64,000 nt of DNA. Origin: Prochlorococcus sp. AG-418-I20 (GTDB lineage Bacteria > Cyanobacteriota > Cyanobacteriia > PCC-6307 > Cyanobiaceae). The stretch lies in contig QCLZ01000006.1 in NCBI GenBank assembly GCA_003214175.1, forward strand, positions 47,623 through 111,622. Direction: 5' to 3'. Positions 53,502 through 64,000 of this stretch are shown piece after piece (the first letter of the stretch is position 1; each line of letters opens with the position of its first letter). The position numbers and the translations under genes are program-made. The notes below the pieces were generated by a model. It searched no databases. It saw only the letters and a list, made by a program, of their open reading frames with translations, and was not told where the DNA came from.

Positions 53502-53753
53502 TTAAGCAGGTAATTCCATACCTGGATTACATTTAGACCATTTACCAAATTCATTTACAAAACTTTCACAAGATTGTACATCCCAATCAGTTTTGTAATC
53601 TCCATTAATATCTTTAATTATATTCACATGAATGAATGGTTTTTTTGCTTTAAAATCAGGAACATCACAAATATTATCGACACCATGATTATTCTCTACA
53701 TCATGATAAGTGATACATCTATCAACCCATTTACAGTTGATGCAAATGCACAT
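53502..53753 (-). CDS. ycf34: Ycf34 iron-sulfur protein
   Basis: 83 residues. Short, cysteine-rich protein: C2, C4, C7 and C13 lie in the first 13 residues (MCICINCKWVDRC), then DNICDVPDF and QSCESFVNEFGKWSKCNPG. Ycf34 of Synechocystis binds a 4Fe-4S cluster and affects photosynthetic electron flow. The start is next to the divergent cca gene (14 bases between start codons). The residues and the ending fit the family well. Confidence 0.95.
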   Translation of the reverse strand: MCICINCKWVDRCITYHDVENNHGVDNICDVPDFKAKKPFIHVNIIKDINGDYKTDWDVQSCESFVNEFGKWSKCNPGMELPA

Positions 53754-53767
53754 AATTAATAAATAAA

Positions 53768-54985
53768 ATGAAAGATAACATTCTCACCGATCATACACTA
53801 ATAATTGATGAATTAGAAACAAGTATAAAATTTCATAATTGGAATTTTATCTTATCTTTTTTACCTAAAGGATCATATTTAGTTGGGGGTTATATAAGGG
53901 ACATTATTTTGGGAAGAGTAAATGAAGAGATTGATATTGATATCGTGGTACCTTTTAATGCACTTCAAATTGGAAAAAAGATTTCAAATAATTTTGAATC
54001 TAAATGTATTATCTTGGATGATAAAAGAGAAGTTGTCAGAATTCTTCTCAATCATATTTCAATTGATATTGCTAATCAGGTTTCATCCACGATCGAAGGA
54101 GATTTAAGTAGTAGGGACTTTTCAATTAATTCGATTGCGTTTTTATTTGATCAGAAGTGTTTGTTTGATCCCTTAGATGGCCTTAAAGATCTAAAAATTT
54201 CTTTGCTTAGAACACAATCCGAAATAAATTTGCAGAATGATCCTTTACGAATATTAAGATGTTTTCGATTTGTTTCAGAATTGAATTTTAAAATTGATCC
54301 AAAGTTAATTAACTTTATAGAAAAAAATAAAGGTAAATTATATCTTGTTGCTAAAGAGAGGATTAATTATGAAATACAGAAAATAGTTAATGGAAGAAAT
54401 GCTCTTGATGCAGTGGTTTTGGTGAAAAAATTAAAAATATTTGGTTCTGATGAATTTTATAAAGATTCTTTCTTTTTGGACTTAAAGAAAATTAGTTTTG
54501 CAGACCTGAATTATGAAGAAAAAGAGAAGTTCTTACCACTATTCTTTATCGCCCAAATTTTAGATGTAGTATCTCTAGAAAAATTTCAATTTAGTAAAGC
54601 TGAAATTGCAAAAACTAAGTTATTAAGAAAATGGCACCTTTTGTTGAAGACAACAAATATCGCTAAGTTGAAAGAACCAGATAGATTTGAATTACATCAA
54701 GAATTAGAGATGTTTCTTCCATCATTTATTTTTTATTTGCCACAAAGTTTACGATTGGATTGGTTAAATAGATGGCGTGATAGTGATGATAAATTATTTC
54801 ATCCCTCAAATTTAGTGAATGGGAATGTAATTAAAAAAAATCTTAAAATAAAGGATGGACCTATTTTAGGGGAGCTTTTAAAGTACCTTTCAAAGGAGCT
54901 TGCATTTAAAAGATTAAATAATTTTGATGAAGCTATTTATAAAGCAAAGCAATGGATTAAACAAAATGCGCCAAAATGTGATTAA
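53768..54985 (+). CDS. cca: tRNA nucleotidyltransferase/poly(A) polymerase-family protein
   Basis: 405 residues. Adds CCA to tRNA 3' ends or A tails to RNA. GG at 40-41 and RD at 44-45 (LVGGYIRDIILG), then DID 56-58 (EIDIDIV), form the nucleotidyltransferase core; RDFSINSIAF is the second block, and a RNA-binding NDPLRILRCFRFVSEL follows. No HD domain is visible. The tRNA-Asn in this window lacks encoded CCA, as do most here, so such an enzyme is needed. CCA adding and poly(A) activities are not separable by eye. Confidence 0.9.
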   Translation: MKDNILTDHTLIIDELETSIKFHNWNFILSFLPKGSYLVGGYIRDIILGRVNEEIDIDIVVPFNALQIGKKISNNFESKCIILDDKREVVRILLNHISIDIANQVSSTIEGDLSSRDFSINSIAFLFDQKCLFDPLDGLKDLKISLLRTQSEINLQNDPLRILRCFRFVSELNFKIDPKLINFIEKNKGKLYLVAKERINYEIQKIVNGRNALDAVVLVKKLKIFGSDEFYKDSFFLDLKKISFADLNYEEKEKFLPLFFIAQILDVVSLEKFQFSKAEIAKTKLLRKWHLLLKTTNIAKLKEPDRFELHQELEMFLPSFIFYLPQSLRLDWLNRWRDSDDKLFHPSNLVNGNVIKKNLKIKDGPILGELLKYLSKELAFKRLNNFDEAIYKAKQWIKQNAPKCD

Positions 54986-55043
54986 ATACACATAGCTTAG
55001 TTTTGTTTAGAAGTTCAGACTTCAAAATCATTTTTAAAAATTT

Positions 55044-55463
55044 ATGAGTATTCGCATCTACATTGGCAACTTACCACAAGGTTTTAATCCAAAAGAATTT
55101 GATAAGATTTTAAAATCAGTTTCTGATTCGATTAGATTTAAAGCAGTTTTAGATAAGGAAACTAAGGAATCTAGGGGTTTTGGTTTTGCAACAGCAAATA
55201 ATGAAGAGAATGCTAATTTATTAATTCAAAAATTAAACGGATTTGAATTTAATGGTTCTAAATTAAGAGTAGAGCTATCGGAAAAGAAAGATTCAGCGTC
55301 AAATAAAAGAAATAGTTCAAATTTAAACAAAAATAAAAAGAGAAAAGATTTCAAGAAAATTGTACATAGTGATGCACCTAATCTTGAAGCGCCAGATCCA
55401 AGATGGGCTGGAGAACTTTCTAAATTAAAAGAATTGTTGGCTAATCAGAAAACACCTGCGTAG
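55044..55463 (+). CDS. RRM RNA-binding protein
   Basis: 139 residues. One RNA-recognition motif at about residues 1-80: RNP2 is IRIYIGNL near the start and RNP1 is ESRGFGFAT near 45, followed by NGFEFNGSKLRVE. A lysine- and asparagine-rich linker (about 85-110) precedes APDPRWAGELSKLKELLAN. Cyanobacterial Rbp proteins are cold or light responsive. The stop is directly next to the convergent crtB stop, with no gap. Confidence 0.92.
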   Translation: MSIRIYIGNLPQGFNPKEFDKILKSVSDSIRFKAVLDKETKESRGFGFATANNEENANLLIQKLNGFEFNGSKLRVELSEKKDSASNKRNSSNLNKNKKRKDFKKIVHSDAPNLEAPDPRWAGELSKLKELLANQKTPA

Positions 55464-56372
55464 TTATTTTATTCTAGAAATTAAGAAAGATATTGGTATT
55501 TCAAAGGCTTTTACGGATTTTTTTACAAAGGCCCTGTTGTTAAAAACGTCGTAATCTAACCTTTCGATAGAATCTAGTATTCCTCTGTAGAGACGTAAGG
55601 AAGTCCAAACCGGCCACCTTGCGTCAGAAGATAGCCACTTTATACCATCTTCAGATTTTTGGAACCAATCACGAGCTCTTGTTAATTGAAAGTTCATCAG
55701 AGCTTTCCATTGATTATTAATCTCACCTTTTAAAAGTTTTTCTTCAGAATAATTAAATTTTTTGATATCTTCTTGTGGAAGATAAATCCGACCTCTTTGT
55801 CTATCTTCTCCGACATCTCTCAATATATTTGTTAATTGATTCGCTATACCTAAAGCTATAGCTGCTTCTGAGGGGTCAGGCTTGGCACTCCAAGGAGCTG
55901 ATGTGTAAGCGCTATCAATCCCCATAACATTTTGTGTCATCAAACCAACCGTGCCTGCGACTCTGTAACAATAAAGTTTTAATTCTTCAAAATCTTTATA
56001 TCTAAATTTATTAAGATCCATTCTTTGACCATCGATCATGTCTAAGTAAGGTTGGATAGTTTGTGGATATTTTTCAATCGTGTCTAATAGAACGGCGTCT
56101 AATTCCGATTTAATGTTGCCTTTGAATACATTCTTTGTGTTTTCTTCCCATTCATTTAAATTGTCTGAGAGTTCATCTTGCGATTTAGTGGAAGCTTCTA
56201 AGCTATCCATTATTTCATCTGTTCTTCTGCACCATACGTAAATAGCCCAAATAGCTTTTCTTTTTTCTATCGGGAGAAGAAGAGTTCCCAAGTAAAAGGT
56301 CTTAGCCCATTGTTGGGTTTCTTTTCGGCATATCTCATATGCTTGATCTAGTTGAGAAATTGAATTTTTCAA
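55464..56372 (-). CDS. crtB: Phytoene synthase
   Basis: 302 residues. Condenses two geranylgeranyl diphosphates to 15-cis-phytoene. The first aspartate-rich motif is in CRRTDEIMD near residue 50, the second is DVGEDRQRGRIYLP near 190; YCYRVAGTVGLM is also typical. Length is normal. It lies 35 bases downstream of crtP on the same strand, an operon also known in other cyanobacteria. The product is the substrate of CrtP. Confidence 0.96.
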   Translation of the reverse strand: MKNSISQLDQAYEICRKETQQWAKTFYLGTLLLPIEKRKAIWAIYVWCRRTDEIMDSLEASTKSQDELSDNLNEWEENTKNVFKGNIKSELDAVLLDTIEKYPQTIQPYLDMIDGQRMDLNKFRYKDFEELKLYCYRVAGTVGLMTQNVMGIDSAYTSAPWSAKPDPSEAAIALGIANQLTNILRDVGEDRQRGRIYLPQEDIKKFNYSEEKLLKGEINNQWKALMNFQLTRARDWFQKSEDGIKWLSSDARWPVWTSLRLYRGILDSIERLDYDVFNNRAFVKKSVKAFEIPISFLISRIK

Positions 56373-56407
56373 AAAGTTTTAGCTGTATTTTTAAATTACT
56401 TTAAATG

Positions 56408-57850
<1,443 letters not shown>

Positions 57851-57898
57851 TTAAAGTTAGAACATATTAGTTTTTTTCGTTGATTATTTTGCAAAATT

Positions 57899-58246
57899 AT
57901 GGAAAAAATGCTTTTAAAATCCACTACCAGACATGTCAGAATCTTTACTGCTGAAGTAGTTGATGAAGAATTAAAGTTTCATCCAAACAAATTGACACTT
58001 GATTTAGATCCTGATAACGAGTTTATTTGGAACGAAAATTCTTTGACAAAAATAAATGAAAAATTTAATGAACTAATAAAAAACAGAGCAGGAAGTGATC
58101 TAGATGATTACGAACTTCGGAAAATAGGTTCAGAAATTGAAGGTTTAATTAAATTATTGCTTCAAAATGGACAATTAAGTTATAACCCTGATTGTAGAGT
58201 AATGAACTATTCAATGGGTTTGCCAAAGACAAATGAAGTACTGTGA
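57899..58246 (+). CDS. ndhM: NAD(P)H-quinone oxidoreductase subunit M
   Basis: 115 residues, full length for NdhM. Hydrophilic subunit of NDH-1. Segments [34 protein letters not shown] and [16 protein letters not shown] are the NdhM signature. It overlaps the next gene by 4 bases (GTGA), so translation may be coupled to the DUF3172 protein. Divergent from crtP, with 90 bases between. Confidence 0.95.
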   Translation: MEKMLLKSTTRHVRIFTAEVVDEELKFHPNKLTLDLDPDNEFIWNENSLTKINEKFNELIKNRAGSDLDDYELRKIGSEIEGLIKLLLQNGQLSYNPDCRVMNYSMGLPKTNEVL

Positions 58247-58863
58247 ATAGACCACCTTCCAATAGAGGGCCTAGGAGGGGCTCAAATAGAAATTATTATT
58301 CTTCAAATCCAAGAGATAATGATTCTTACCAACAGAGAAATAATAGGCTGCCTTCTTCTGGGAAAAATGTTAATTTCAGCACGGGAACTATAGCTGTTCT
58401 TGCTGGAGTACTAATTCTTGGAGTTGGTATTGGCAGCGCTATTACCAGTACAACAGATGGTGGACAGGGAAATATAGCTAGTCAACAACAATTAGATATG
58501 GCTGTTCCAGATCCTGAATTTTGTAGACAATGGGGTGCAAGTGCATTTGTAATTGATGTCGAAATGTATACAACCCTTAACCCATCAACGAGCTTTGTTA
58601 CGCAACCAGCTCTCCAGCCAGGTTGTGTAATTAGAAGAGAGAATTGGACGGTTTTACAAAAACAAGGAGCGATTAGTAATGAAGATGTAAGAGAGTGCAA
58701 ACAAAGAATGAATACTTTTGCATATATTGGATCTATTAGAGACAAACCTATTGTTAAGTGTGTTTATCAGACTGATGTAAATGAAAATAAATTTATAATC
58801 AAGGGAGATGGACAAGCCGAAGATGGGGGCGTAGGTATAAATAAGGAAGCTATTCAGTTCTGA
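58243..58863 (+). CDS. DUF3172-family membrane protein
   Basis: 206 residues, GTG start inside the ndhM stop. The N-terminal 45 residues are disordered and rich in Arg, Asn and Ser, then one transmembrane helix (about 46-68, [22 protein letters not shown]). A soluble domain with [46 protein letters not shown] follows, with three cysteines. Matches my memory of DUF3172 in cyanobacteria. Function unknown; position after ndhM is conserved as far as I recall. Confidence 0.82.
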   Translation: MNRPPSNRGPRRGSNRNYYSSNPRDNDSYQQRNNRLPSSGKNVNFSTGTIAVLAGVLILGVGIGSAITSTTDGGQGNIASQQQLDMAVPDPEFCRQWGASAFVIDVEMYTTLNPSTSFVTQPALQPGCVIRRENWTVLQKQGAISNEDVRECKQRMNTFAYIGSIRDKPIVKCVYQTDVNENKFIIKGDGQAEDGGVGINKEAIQF

Positions 58864-58873
58864 TTATATTGAT

Positions 58874-59818
58874 TTATATTTGCCTTAATGGGCTTTCTAA
58901 ACTAGCAAATTGGGGAAGAATATTTTTCTTAAATACCTCAGATGCTCTAGAAGTATATCTTGATGGATTTGTAATTAATTTCAGTTCTCTTTTTACTTCT
59001 AGATCTGCAACAAATGCTTTATGGATTGTTCCACCTGCAAGTTCTCGTTCAATGGAAACCACAGGTAAAAAAGAAGCTCCAAGGCCTGATTGTACCGCAT
59101 TTTTAATTGCTTCAAGAGAGTTAAGTTCCATCTCGATTTTTAATCTTTGAATATCAAGTCCAGAATCTTGAAGTAGTTTGTCAACAACTTTTCTTGTCGT
59201 AGATTGAGAATCTAAGGTTACAAAATTTAATTTATATAAGTCTTCTTTTAATAATTCTTTTTTGTGAGAAAGTGGATGTTTAGAGTGTAAAACTAATGCT
59301 AATTCATCTGTTGCATATGGAATGACTTGAAGTAAATTTTCTAAATCTCCAGGCAACTGTCCCCCAATAATGGCCAAGTCAATTTGTCCATTTGCGACAC
59401 TCCATCCAGTTCTTCTTGTACTATGCACCTGGAGTTGAACCGATACGTCAGGATACTTTTGCCTGAAAAGTCCGATCATTCTTGGCATTAAATAAGTTCC
59501 TGTTGTTTGACTGGCTCCGATAATTAAGGTTCCACCTTTCAAACTATTTAAATCTTCTATAGCTTTACAAGCTTCGTCGCATTGGTTCAAAATTCGTTCG
59601 CAATAATCAAGAAGTAGTCTCCCCGCTTCAGTTAAAAGAGCTTTTCTACCACCTCTATCGAAAATTGTAATTTCTAGTTGCCTTTCTAAATTTTGTATTT
59701 GTAAGCTCACAGCAGGCTGAGTTACGTACAACAGATCCGCAGCTTTTTTAAAACTACCTTGAGCTGCTATAGCTTTTAGTATTCTTAATTGGTCGAGAGT
59801 AAATGGTAATTCTGGCAT
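58874..59818 (-). CDS. rbcR: LysR-type regulator RbcR
   Basis: 314 residues. LysR family: N-terminal winged helix [50 protein letters not shown], then a sensor domain (90-310) with [30 protein letters not shown]. It resembles RbcR/CmpR/NdhR, regulators of carbon fixation and NDH genes; the C-terminal YTSRASEVF is a clue to RbcR. It is upstream and divergent from the Z-ISO-like gene and close to ndhF, whose expression it may influence. Confidence 0.85.
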   Translation of the reverse strand: MPELPFTLDQLRILKAIAAQGSFKKAADLLYVTQPAVSLQIQNLERQLEITIFDRGGRKALLTEAGRLLLDYCERILNQCDEACKAIEDLNSLKGGTLIIGASQTTGTYLMPRMIGLFRQKYPDVSVQLQVHSTRRTGWSVANGQIDLAIIGGQLPGDLENLLQVIPYATDELALVLHSKHPLSHKKELLKEDLYKLNFVTLDSQSTTRKVVDKLLQDSGLDIQRLKIEMELNSLEAIKNAVQSGLGASFLPVVSIERELAGGTIHKAFVADLEVKRELKLITNPSRYTSRASEVFKKNILPQFASLESPLRQI

Positions 59819-59901
59819 CTATTGTGCCTACAATTATTTATAATTCTAATGCCTAGGAGTATTCTTGTTAAGAACTTAAATGATTTGAATAGTTTAAATT
59901 T

Positions 59902-60630
59902 ATGGAGACTCATAAAACTTCTTTAGTTATCTTATTTTTGATTTTAATTTTTGCTGTGATTCATAGTGGTGGGGCTGCATTAAGAATTAGGGCAGAATCT
60001 TTAATGGGACCAAGGTTATGGCGTTTATGTTTTGTTTTTTTTAGCTTGCCATCAGCAATTATTTTGATTAGTTATTTTTTGGCTCATAGATACGACGGGA
60101 TCAGATTATGGAATTTTCAAGGTAATAATTTCGTTTTTATAGTAGTGTGGTTTTTAACTGCATTAAGTTTTTTGTTTTTATATCCCGCCACTTACAATTT
60201 ACTTGAAATTCCGTCAGTTTTAAAACCAAAAGTGCGAATTTACGGGACTGGGATAATGAGAATCACAAGACATCCACAAGCATTTGGGCAAATAATTTGG
60301 TGTTTCGCGCATACGTTATGGATAGGTACATCATTCACATTAATAACTTCTATTGGTTTAGTCATGCATCATCTTTTTGCTATTTGGCATGGTGATAAGA
60401 GATTAGCCAATAGATTTGGAGAGGAATTTGAAAATTTCAAGAAAAATACTTCTATAATCCCATTTATGGCAATACTTGAAGGTAGGCAAGAATTTAAAAT
60501 CAAAGAATTTTTTAGGTTATCTCAACTTGGTATATTGATTGCAATAGGTGTACTTTGGTGGTCCCATCAGTATATAAATATTGCTGTTAAAACATTTAAT
60601 TCATCATTTTTGTCGGAATTTTTCAATTGA
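59902..60630 (+). CDS. NnrU-family protein, probable 15-cis-zeta-carotene isomerase (Z-ISO)
   Basis: 242 residues, six or so hydrophobic segments. Usually labelled NnrU. The match to plant Z-ISO, as I recall its sequence, is extensive: IFAVIHSGGAALR, AHRYDG, YPATYNLLEI, GIMRITRHPQAFGQIIWCFAHTLWIG, HHLFAIWHGDKRLA and PFMAILEGRQ. Candidate heme ligands H21, C134 and H137 align with H150, C263 and H266 of Arabidopsis Z-ISO as I recall them. Z-ISO isomerises the 15-cis bond between CrtP and CrtQ steps, both encoded here. An unrelated membrane role is possible but less likely. Confidence 0.78.
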   Translation: METHKTSLVILFLILIFAVIHSGGAALRIRAESLMGPRLWRLCFVFFSLPSAIILISYFLAHRYDGIRLWNFQGNNFVFIVVWFLTALSFLFLYPATYNLLEIPSVLKPKVRIYGTGIMRITRHPQAFGQIIWCFAHTLWIGTSFTLITSIGLVMHHLFAIWHGDKRLANRFGEEFENFKKNTSIIPFMAILEGRQEFKIKEFFRLSQLGILIAIGVLWWSHQYINIAVKTFNSSFLSEFFN

Positions 60631-60664
60631 CAGTTTAAAATCTAATATATAAGTTTTTTAAAAG

Positions 60665-62677
60665 ATGCCTCAAGCTTCAGAAATTGCCTGGTTAATTCCT
60701 GTTTTCCCACTTATAGGAGCAGTGCTTTCTGGTTTAGGACTAATATGTATAAACAAAAAAATTAATAATTCAAGAGAAATTGTTTCTGTGGGTCTTATTT
60801 CTTTTGTTGGGATTTCTGCGGTAATTAGTTATAAAGCACTGATTGAACAAGTTAATGGTTATCAATCAGTAGAAAAATTATTTGTATGGGCTAACGCTGG
60901 CGATTTTACAATTCCAATGGGTTTTGTCCTTGATCCTTTGGGGAGTGTAATGCTTGCTTTAGTAACCACAATAACTTTGCTGGTAATGATTTACTCTCAT
61001 GGTTATATGGCGCATGACAAGGGTTATGTAAGATTTTTTACATATTTAGCATTATTTAGTAGTTCAATGATGGGATTAATAGTTAGTCCAAACTTATTAG
61101 AAATTTACGTTTTTTGGGAATTAGTTGGAATGTGTTCTTACTTGTTGGTTGGTTTTTGGTACGACAGAGATGGCGCTGCGCACGCTGCACAAAAAGCATT
61201 TGTTGTGAATAGAGTTGGAGATTTTGGCTTATTACTAGGTATTCTTGGTCTATTTTGGGCAACAAATAGTTTTGATTTTAATGAAATAGCTTCTGGAATT
61301 TCTCAATCCATATCTGACAATTCAATACCCATTTGGGCTGCTTTACTACTTTGTTTTTTGGTTTTTTTAGGGCCAATGGCAAAATCTGCTCAGTTTCCTC
61401 TTCATGTATGGTTGCCTGATGCGATGGAAGGCCCGACACCTATTTCTGCACTAATCCATGCTGCAACAATGGTTGCTGCAGGAATATTTCTTGTAGCAAG
61501 GCTACAACCTTTGTATTCGATATTCCCATCTATACAATTCATTATTGCTTTAGTTGGTACAATTACTTGTTTTTTAGGCGCCTCTATAGCTTTGACCCAA
61601 ATGGATTTGAAAAAAGGTTTAGCTTACAGCACAGTTTCTCAGCTTGGATATATGATGCTCGCAATGGGTTGTGGTGCACCAGTAGCAGGGATTTTTCATT
61701 TAGTTACTCATGCTTGCTTTAAAGCAATGCTATTTTTGGGATCTGGTTCAGTAATACACGCTATGGAAGAAGTTGTTGGTCATCAGCCTGTATTAGCTCA
61801 AGACATGAGATTGATGGGCGGTTTAAGAAAAAAAATGCCATATACATCAACGACATTTTTAATAGGTTGTGTAGCAATTAGTGGAATTCCACCATTAGCA
61901 GGTTTTTGGAGTAAAGACGAGATACTCGGAAATGCATTTATATCATTCCCAGCTTTTTGGTTTGTAGGACTTTTAACTGCTGGAATGACTGCTTTTTATA
62001 TGTTTAGGCTTTATTTTTTAACATTTGAAGGAGATTTCAGAGGGGAGAATAAAGAGTTGCAAAAAGAGCTCTTATTAGCTTCTAAATTAAATCTAGATGA
62101 GGAAAATGAAGAAGAGCATGAAGAACATGGTTCTCTTCATGAATCGCCCTGGTCAATGACATTTCCTTTGGTTTTTCTTGCTGTACCGTCTGTAATAATA
62201 GGTTTTATGGGACTTCCATGGGATAGTAAAATTGCAAATTTACTAGATCCTGAAGAAGCAGAGACCGCAGCTAAAGCCTTCGAACTAAAAGAATTTTTGC
62301 CTTTAGCTATAGCTTCAATTCTTATTGCATCAGCTGGAATCATTATTGCTTATCAGGCATATTTTGCGAAAAAAATTAATTTGTCAGTTTTATTTGTCGA
62401 AAAGTTTCCTAGTATTAACAAGTTTTTATCCAATAAATGGTATCTAGACGATATTAATGAAAAACTTTTTGTTAAGGGCAGTAGAAAACTTGCTAAAGAA
62501 GTTTTAGAAGTTGACTCTAAGGTTGTTGATGGAGTGGTTAATCTTACAGGTCTTGTAACTTTAGGAAGTGGTGAAGGTTTGAAATATTTTGAAACTGGTA
62601 AAGCCCAATTTTATGCCCTCATCGTTTTTGGAGGAGTAATTCTTTTAGTTGCTATTTTTGGCTTTCAATCTACATAA
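60665..62677 (+). CDS. ndhF: NAD(P)H-quinone oxidoreductase chain 5
   Basis: 670 residues. Large antiporter-like proton-pumping subunit of NDH-1. Conserved blocks WELVGMCSYLLVGFWYDRDGAAHAAQKAFVVNRVGDFG, AKSAQFPLHVWLPDAMEGPTPISALIHAATMVAAGIFLVAR and a C-terminal region with long lateral helix. Ends with a glycine- and hydrophobic-rich terminus. It is an NdhF1-type subunit, used for respiration and cyclic flow. The next gene, ndhD, starts 130 bases later, giving the usual ndhF-ndhD pair. Confidence 0.96.
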   Translation: MPQASEIAWLIPVFPLIGAVLSGLGLICINKKINNSREIVSVGLISFVGISAVISYKALIEQVNGYQSVEKLFVWANAGDFTIPMGFVLDPLGSVMLALVTTITLLVMIYSHGYMAHDKGYVRFFTYLALFSSSMMGLIVSPNLLEIYVFWELVGMCSYLLVGFWYDRDGAAHAAQKAFVVNRVGDFGLLLGILGLFWATNSFDFNEIASGISQSISDNSIPIWAALLLCFLVFLGPMAKSAQFPLHVWLPDAMEGPTPISALIHAATMVAAGIFLVARLQPLYSIFPSIQFIIALVGTITCFLGASIALTQMDLKKGLAYSTVSQLGYMMLAMGCGAPVAGIFHLVTHACFKAMLFLGSGSVIHAMEEVVGHQPVLAQDMRLMGGLRKKMPYTSTTFLIGCVAISGIPPLAGFWSKDEILGNAFISFPAFWFVGLLTAGMTAFYMFRLYFLTFEGDFRGENKELQKELLLASKLNLDEENEEEHEEHGSLHESPWSMTFPLVFLAVPSVIIGFMGLPWDSKIANLLDPEEAETAAKAFELKEFLPLAIASILIASAGIIIAYQAYFAKKINLSVLFVEKFPSINKFLSNKWYLDDINEKLFVKGSRKLAKEVLEVDSKVVDGVVNLTGLVTLGSGEGLKYFETGKAQFYALIVFGGVILLVAIFGFQST

Positions 62678-62807
62678 ATAACTTAATTACAATTGTGTGT
62701 CTTCACTGTCCATTGGGGTGAAAAAATACAGATAATTTCTAGACTTTATTTAAGATAAATTTCTTATTAAATTGAGTACTTATTTTTTTACACATTTTGC
62801 GACACAA

Positions 62808-64000
62808 ATGTTGGGAACTTTGGGAGCTGGATTATCCAATTTTCCTTGGTTATCTGCCTCAATTTTATTCCCAATTGCTAGTGCATTTGTGATACCTTTT
62901 TTTCCAGATAAAGGCGATGGTAAAGAGGTTAGGTGGTTTGCCTTGTCCATTGCATTAATAACTTTTTTAATAACTGTAGGTTCATATATAAATGGTTTTG
63001 ATATTACTAATGAAAATGTCCAACTTAGAGAAAATATTACTTGGCTACCAGATTTAGGTCTTACTTGGTCTGTTGGTGCTGACGGTATTTCCATGCCATT
63101 AATATTGTTAACAAGTTTTATAACTGCTTTAGCAGTCTTAGCTGCGTGGCCAGTTAAGTTCAAACCAAAGCTATTTTTCTTTTTAATATTAGTGATGGAT
63201 GGTGGGCAAATTGCAGTATTTGCAGTTCAAGATATGCTTTTATTCTTTCTAAGTTGGGAACTTGAGTTAATCCCCGTCTATTTACTGTTAGCTATTTGGG
63301 GCGGCAAAAATAGACAATATGCAGCAACAAAATTCATTATTTATACAGCTGGCAGTTCTATATTTATTCTTCTGGCAGCATTAGCAATGGGTTTCTATGG
63401 CGCAGAAGTTCCAAACTTTGAGTTTTCTCATTTGGCCGCTCAAGATTTTAGTCAAAGATTCCAAATACTATGTTATGTGGGACTTTTAATTGCATTTGGT
63501 GTGAAACTCCCAATAGTACCTCTACATACTTGGCTTCCAGATGCTCATGGAGAGGCTACAGCCCCCGTTCATATGCTTCTAGCTGGAATTCTATTGAAGA
63601 TGGGTGGATATGCTCTTTTAAGATTTAATGCACAATTATTACCTATTGCTCATGCTCAATTTGCACCATTATTAATAGTTTTGGGAGTAGTGAATATAAT
63701 TTATGCCGCATTAACTTCTTTTGCTCAAAGAAATCTGAAGAGAAAAATTGCATATAGTTCAATAAGTCATATGGGTTTTGTTCTTATTGGTATAGGAAGT
63801 TTTAGTAGCTTGGGAACAAGTGGCGCAATGCTACAAATGGTTAGTCATGGATTAATTGGAGCGAGTTTATTTTTTCTTGTTGGAGCTACCTATGACAGAA
63901 CGAAGACTCTGAAACTTGATGAAATGAGTGGTGTAGGACAAAAAATGAGAATTATGTTTGCTCTATGGACTGCATGCTCTCTTGCTTCACTCGCTTTGCC
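62808..64000 (+). CDS. ndhD: NAD(P)H-quinone oxidoreductase chain 4, 5' part
   Basis: The window cuts this gene at base 64000; about 397 residues are visible from ATG 62808. Start [16 protein letters not shown] matches cyanobacterial NdhD. Further blocks [69 protein letters not shown] and SSISHMGFV are the antiporter-like core. An in-frame TTG at 62772 would add 12 residues. It is the partner subunit of NdhF. Confidence 0.95.
   Translation, partial: MLGTLGAGLSNFPWLSASILFPIASAFVIPFFPDKGDGKEVRWFALSIALITFLITVGSYINGFDITNENVQLRENITWLPDLGLTWSVGADGISMPLILLTSFITALAVLAAWPVKFKPKLFFFLILVMDGGQIAVFAVQDMLLFFLSWELELIPVYLLLAIWGGKNRQYAATKFIIYTAGSSIFILLAALAMGFYGAEVPNFEFSHLAAQDFSQRFQILCYVGLLIAFGVKLPIVPLHTWLPDAHGEATAPVHMLLAGILLKMGGYALLRFNAQLLPIAHAQFAPLLIVLGVVNIIYAALTSFAQRNLKRKIAYSSISHMGFVLIGIGSFSSLGTSGAMLQMVSHGLIGASLFFLVGATYDRTKTLKLDEMSGVGQKMRIMFALWTACSLASLAL

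Noticed and set aside
62678..62760. Terminator after ndhF (TTCAC/GTGAA stem)
   Set aside because: The stem is only 5 bp with a loop of 11 and no T run follows on the plus strand.

Overview
The window looks like a chromosome segment of a high-light Prochlorococcus (marine picocyanobacterium). It is strongly AT-rich, intergenic gaps are very short, start codons include many TTG and GTG, and the gene set is cyanobacterial: NDH-1 subunits (ndhO, ndhM, ndhF, ndhD), ycf3, ycf34, petL, a high-light-inducible protein, rpaA and rpaB, the plant-type poly-cis carotenoid enzymes, and many cyanobacteria-only DUF families. The species assignment is inference from remembered gene content and order; no alignment was run.

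Layout. 1-2.9 kb: end of rarA, a phosphopantetheinyl transferase, PrxQ, CoaX and PAPS reductase. 3-8.2 kb: type II NADH dehydrogenase, then an SLC13 carrier with KtrB and KtrA in one tight operon. 8.2-13.9 kb: a patch of small proteins (ribbon-helix-helix regulator with a palindromic operator candidate, Nif11-like leader, twin CX3C peptide, Hli) around an ABC-F ATPase and HtrA. 13.9-18.5 kb: a minus-strand run with YihY, IMPase, TolC and a radical-SAM DUF512 protein. 18.7-30.6 kb: DUF3120-nadB, a VKOR-thioredoxin fusion, rimO, petL, a tandem-domain PTPS, aroK, CRR7-like, GST, rbfA-hemD. 30.6-38.9 kb: zeta-carotene desaturase, HesB/IscA, an LpxB-like protein, ndhO, DnaJ-like, cysK and an orphan CbiO-type ATPase. 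39.0-40.5 kb: tRNA-Asn followed by a small decayed integrative element with an AlpA-type regulator, a DUF805 membrane protein, repeated copies of the tRNA 3' end and a 28-bp direct repeat. 41.3-48.8 kb: rpaA, holB-tmk-copper ATPase, ycf3, radA, rpaB. 48.8-52.8 kb: plsX-fabH-fabD-plsC. 52.8-64 kb: tsaB, ycf34, cca, an RRM protein, crtB-crtP, ndhM-DUF3172, rbcR, a Z-ISO-like protein, ndhF and the start of ndhD.

How it fits together. The window encodes the poly-cis carotenoid route from GGPP to the zeta-carotene desaturase step (crtB, crtP, a Z-ISO candidate usually labelled NnrU, crtQ). It also holds the initiation steps of fatty acid and phospholipid synthesis (PPTase, fabD, fabH, plsX, plsC), several NDH-1 subunits plus a CRR7-like assembly protein, and both OmpR-type master regulators RpaA and RpaB. 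Most of the window is core genome. The accessory signals are the tRNA-Asn element and the small-protein patch at 8.2-11.3 kb.

Most notable observations: the tRNA-Asn element with three copies of an attachment core; a PlsX with an unusual repetitive N-terminal extension of about 127 residues; a two-domain PTPS whose first domain has lost a catalytic histidine; a Nif11-like leader that ends at its Gly-Gly; and two divergent gene pairs whose start codons overlap or lie one base apart.
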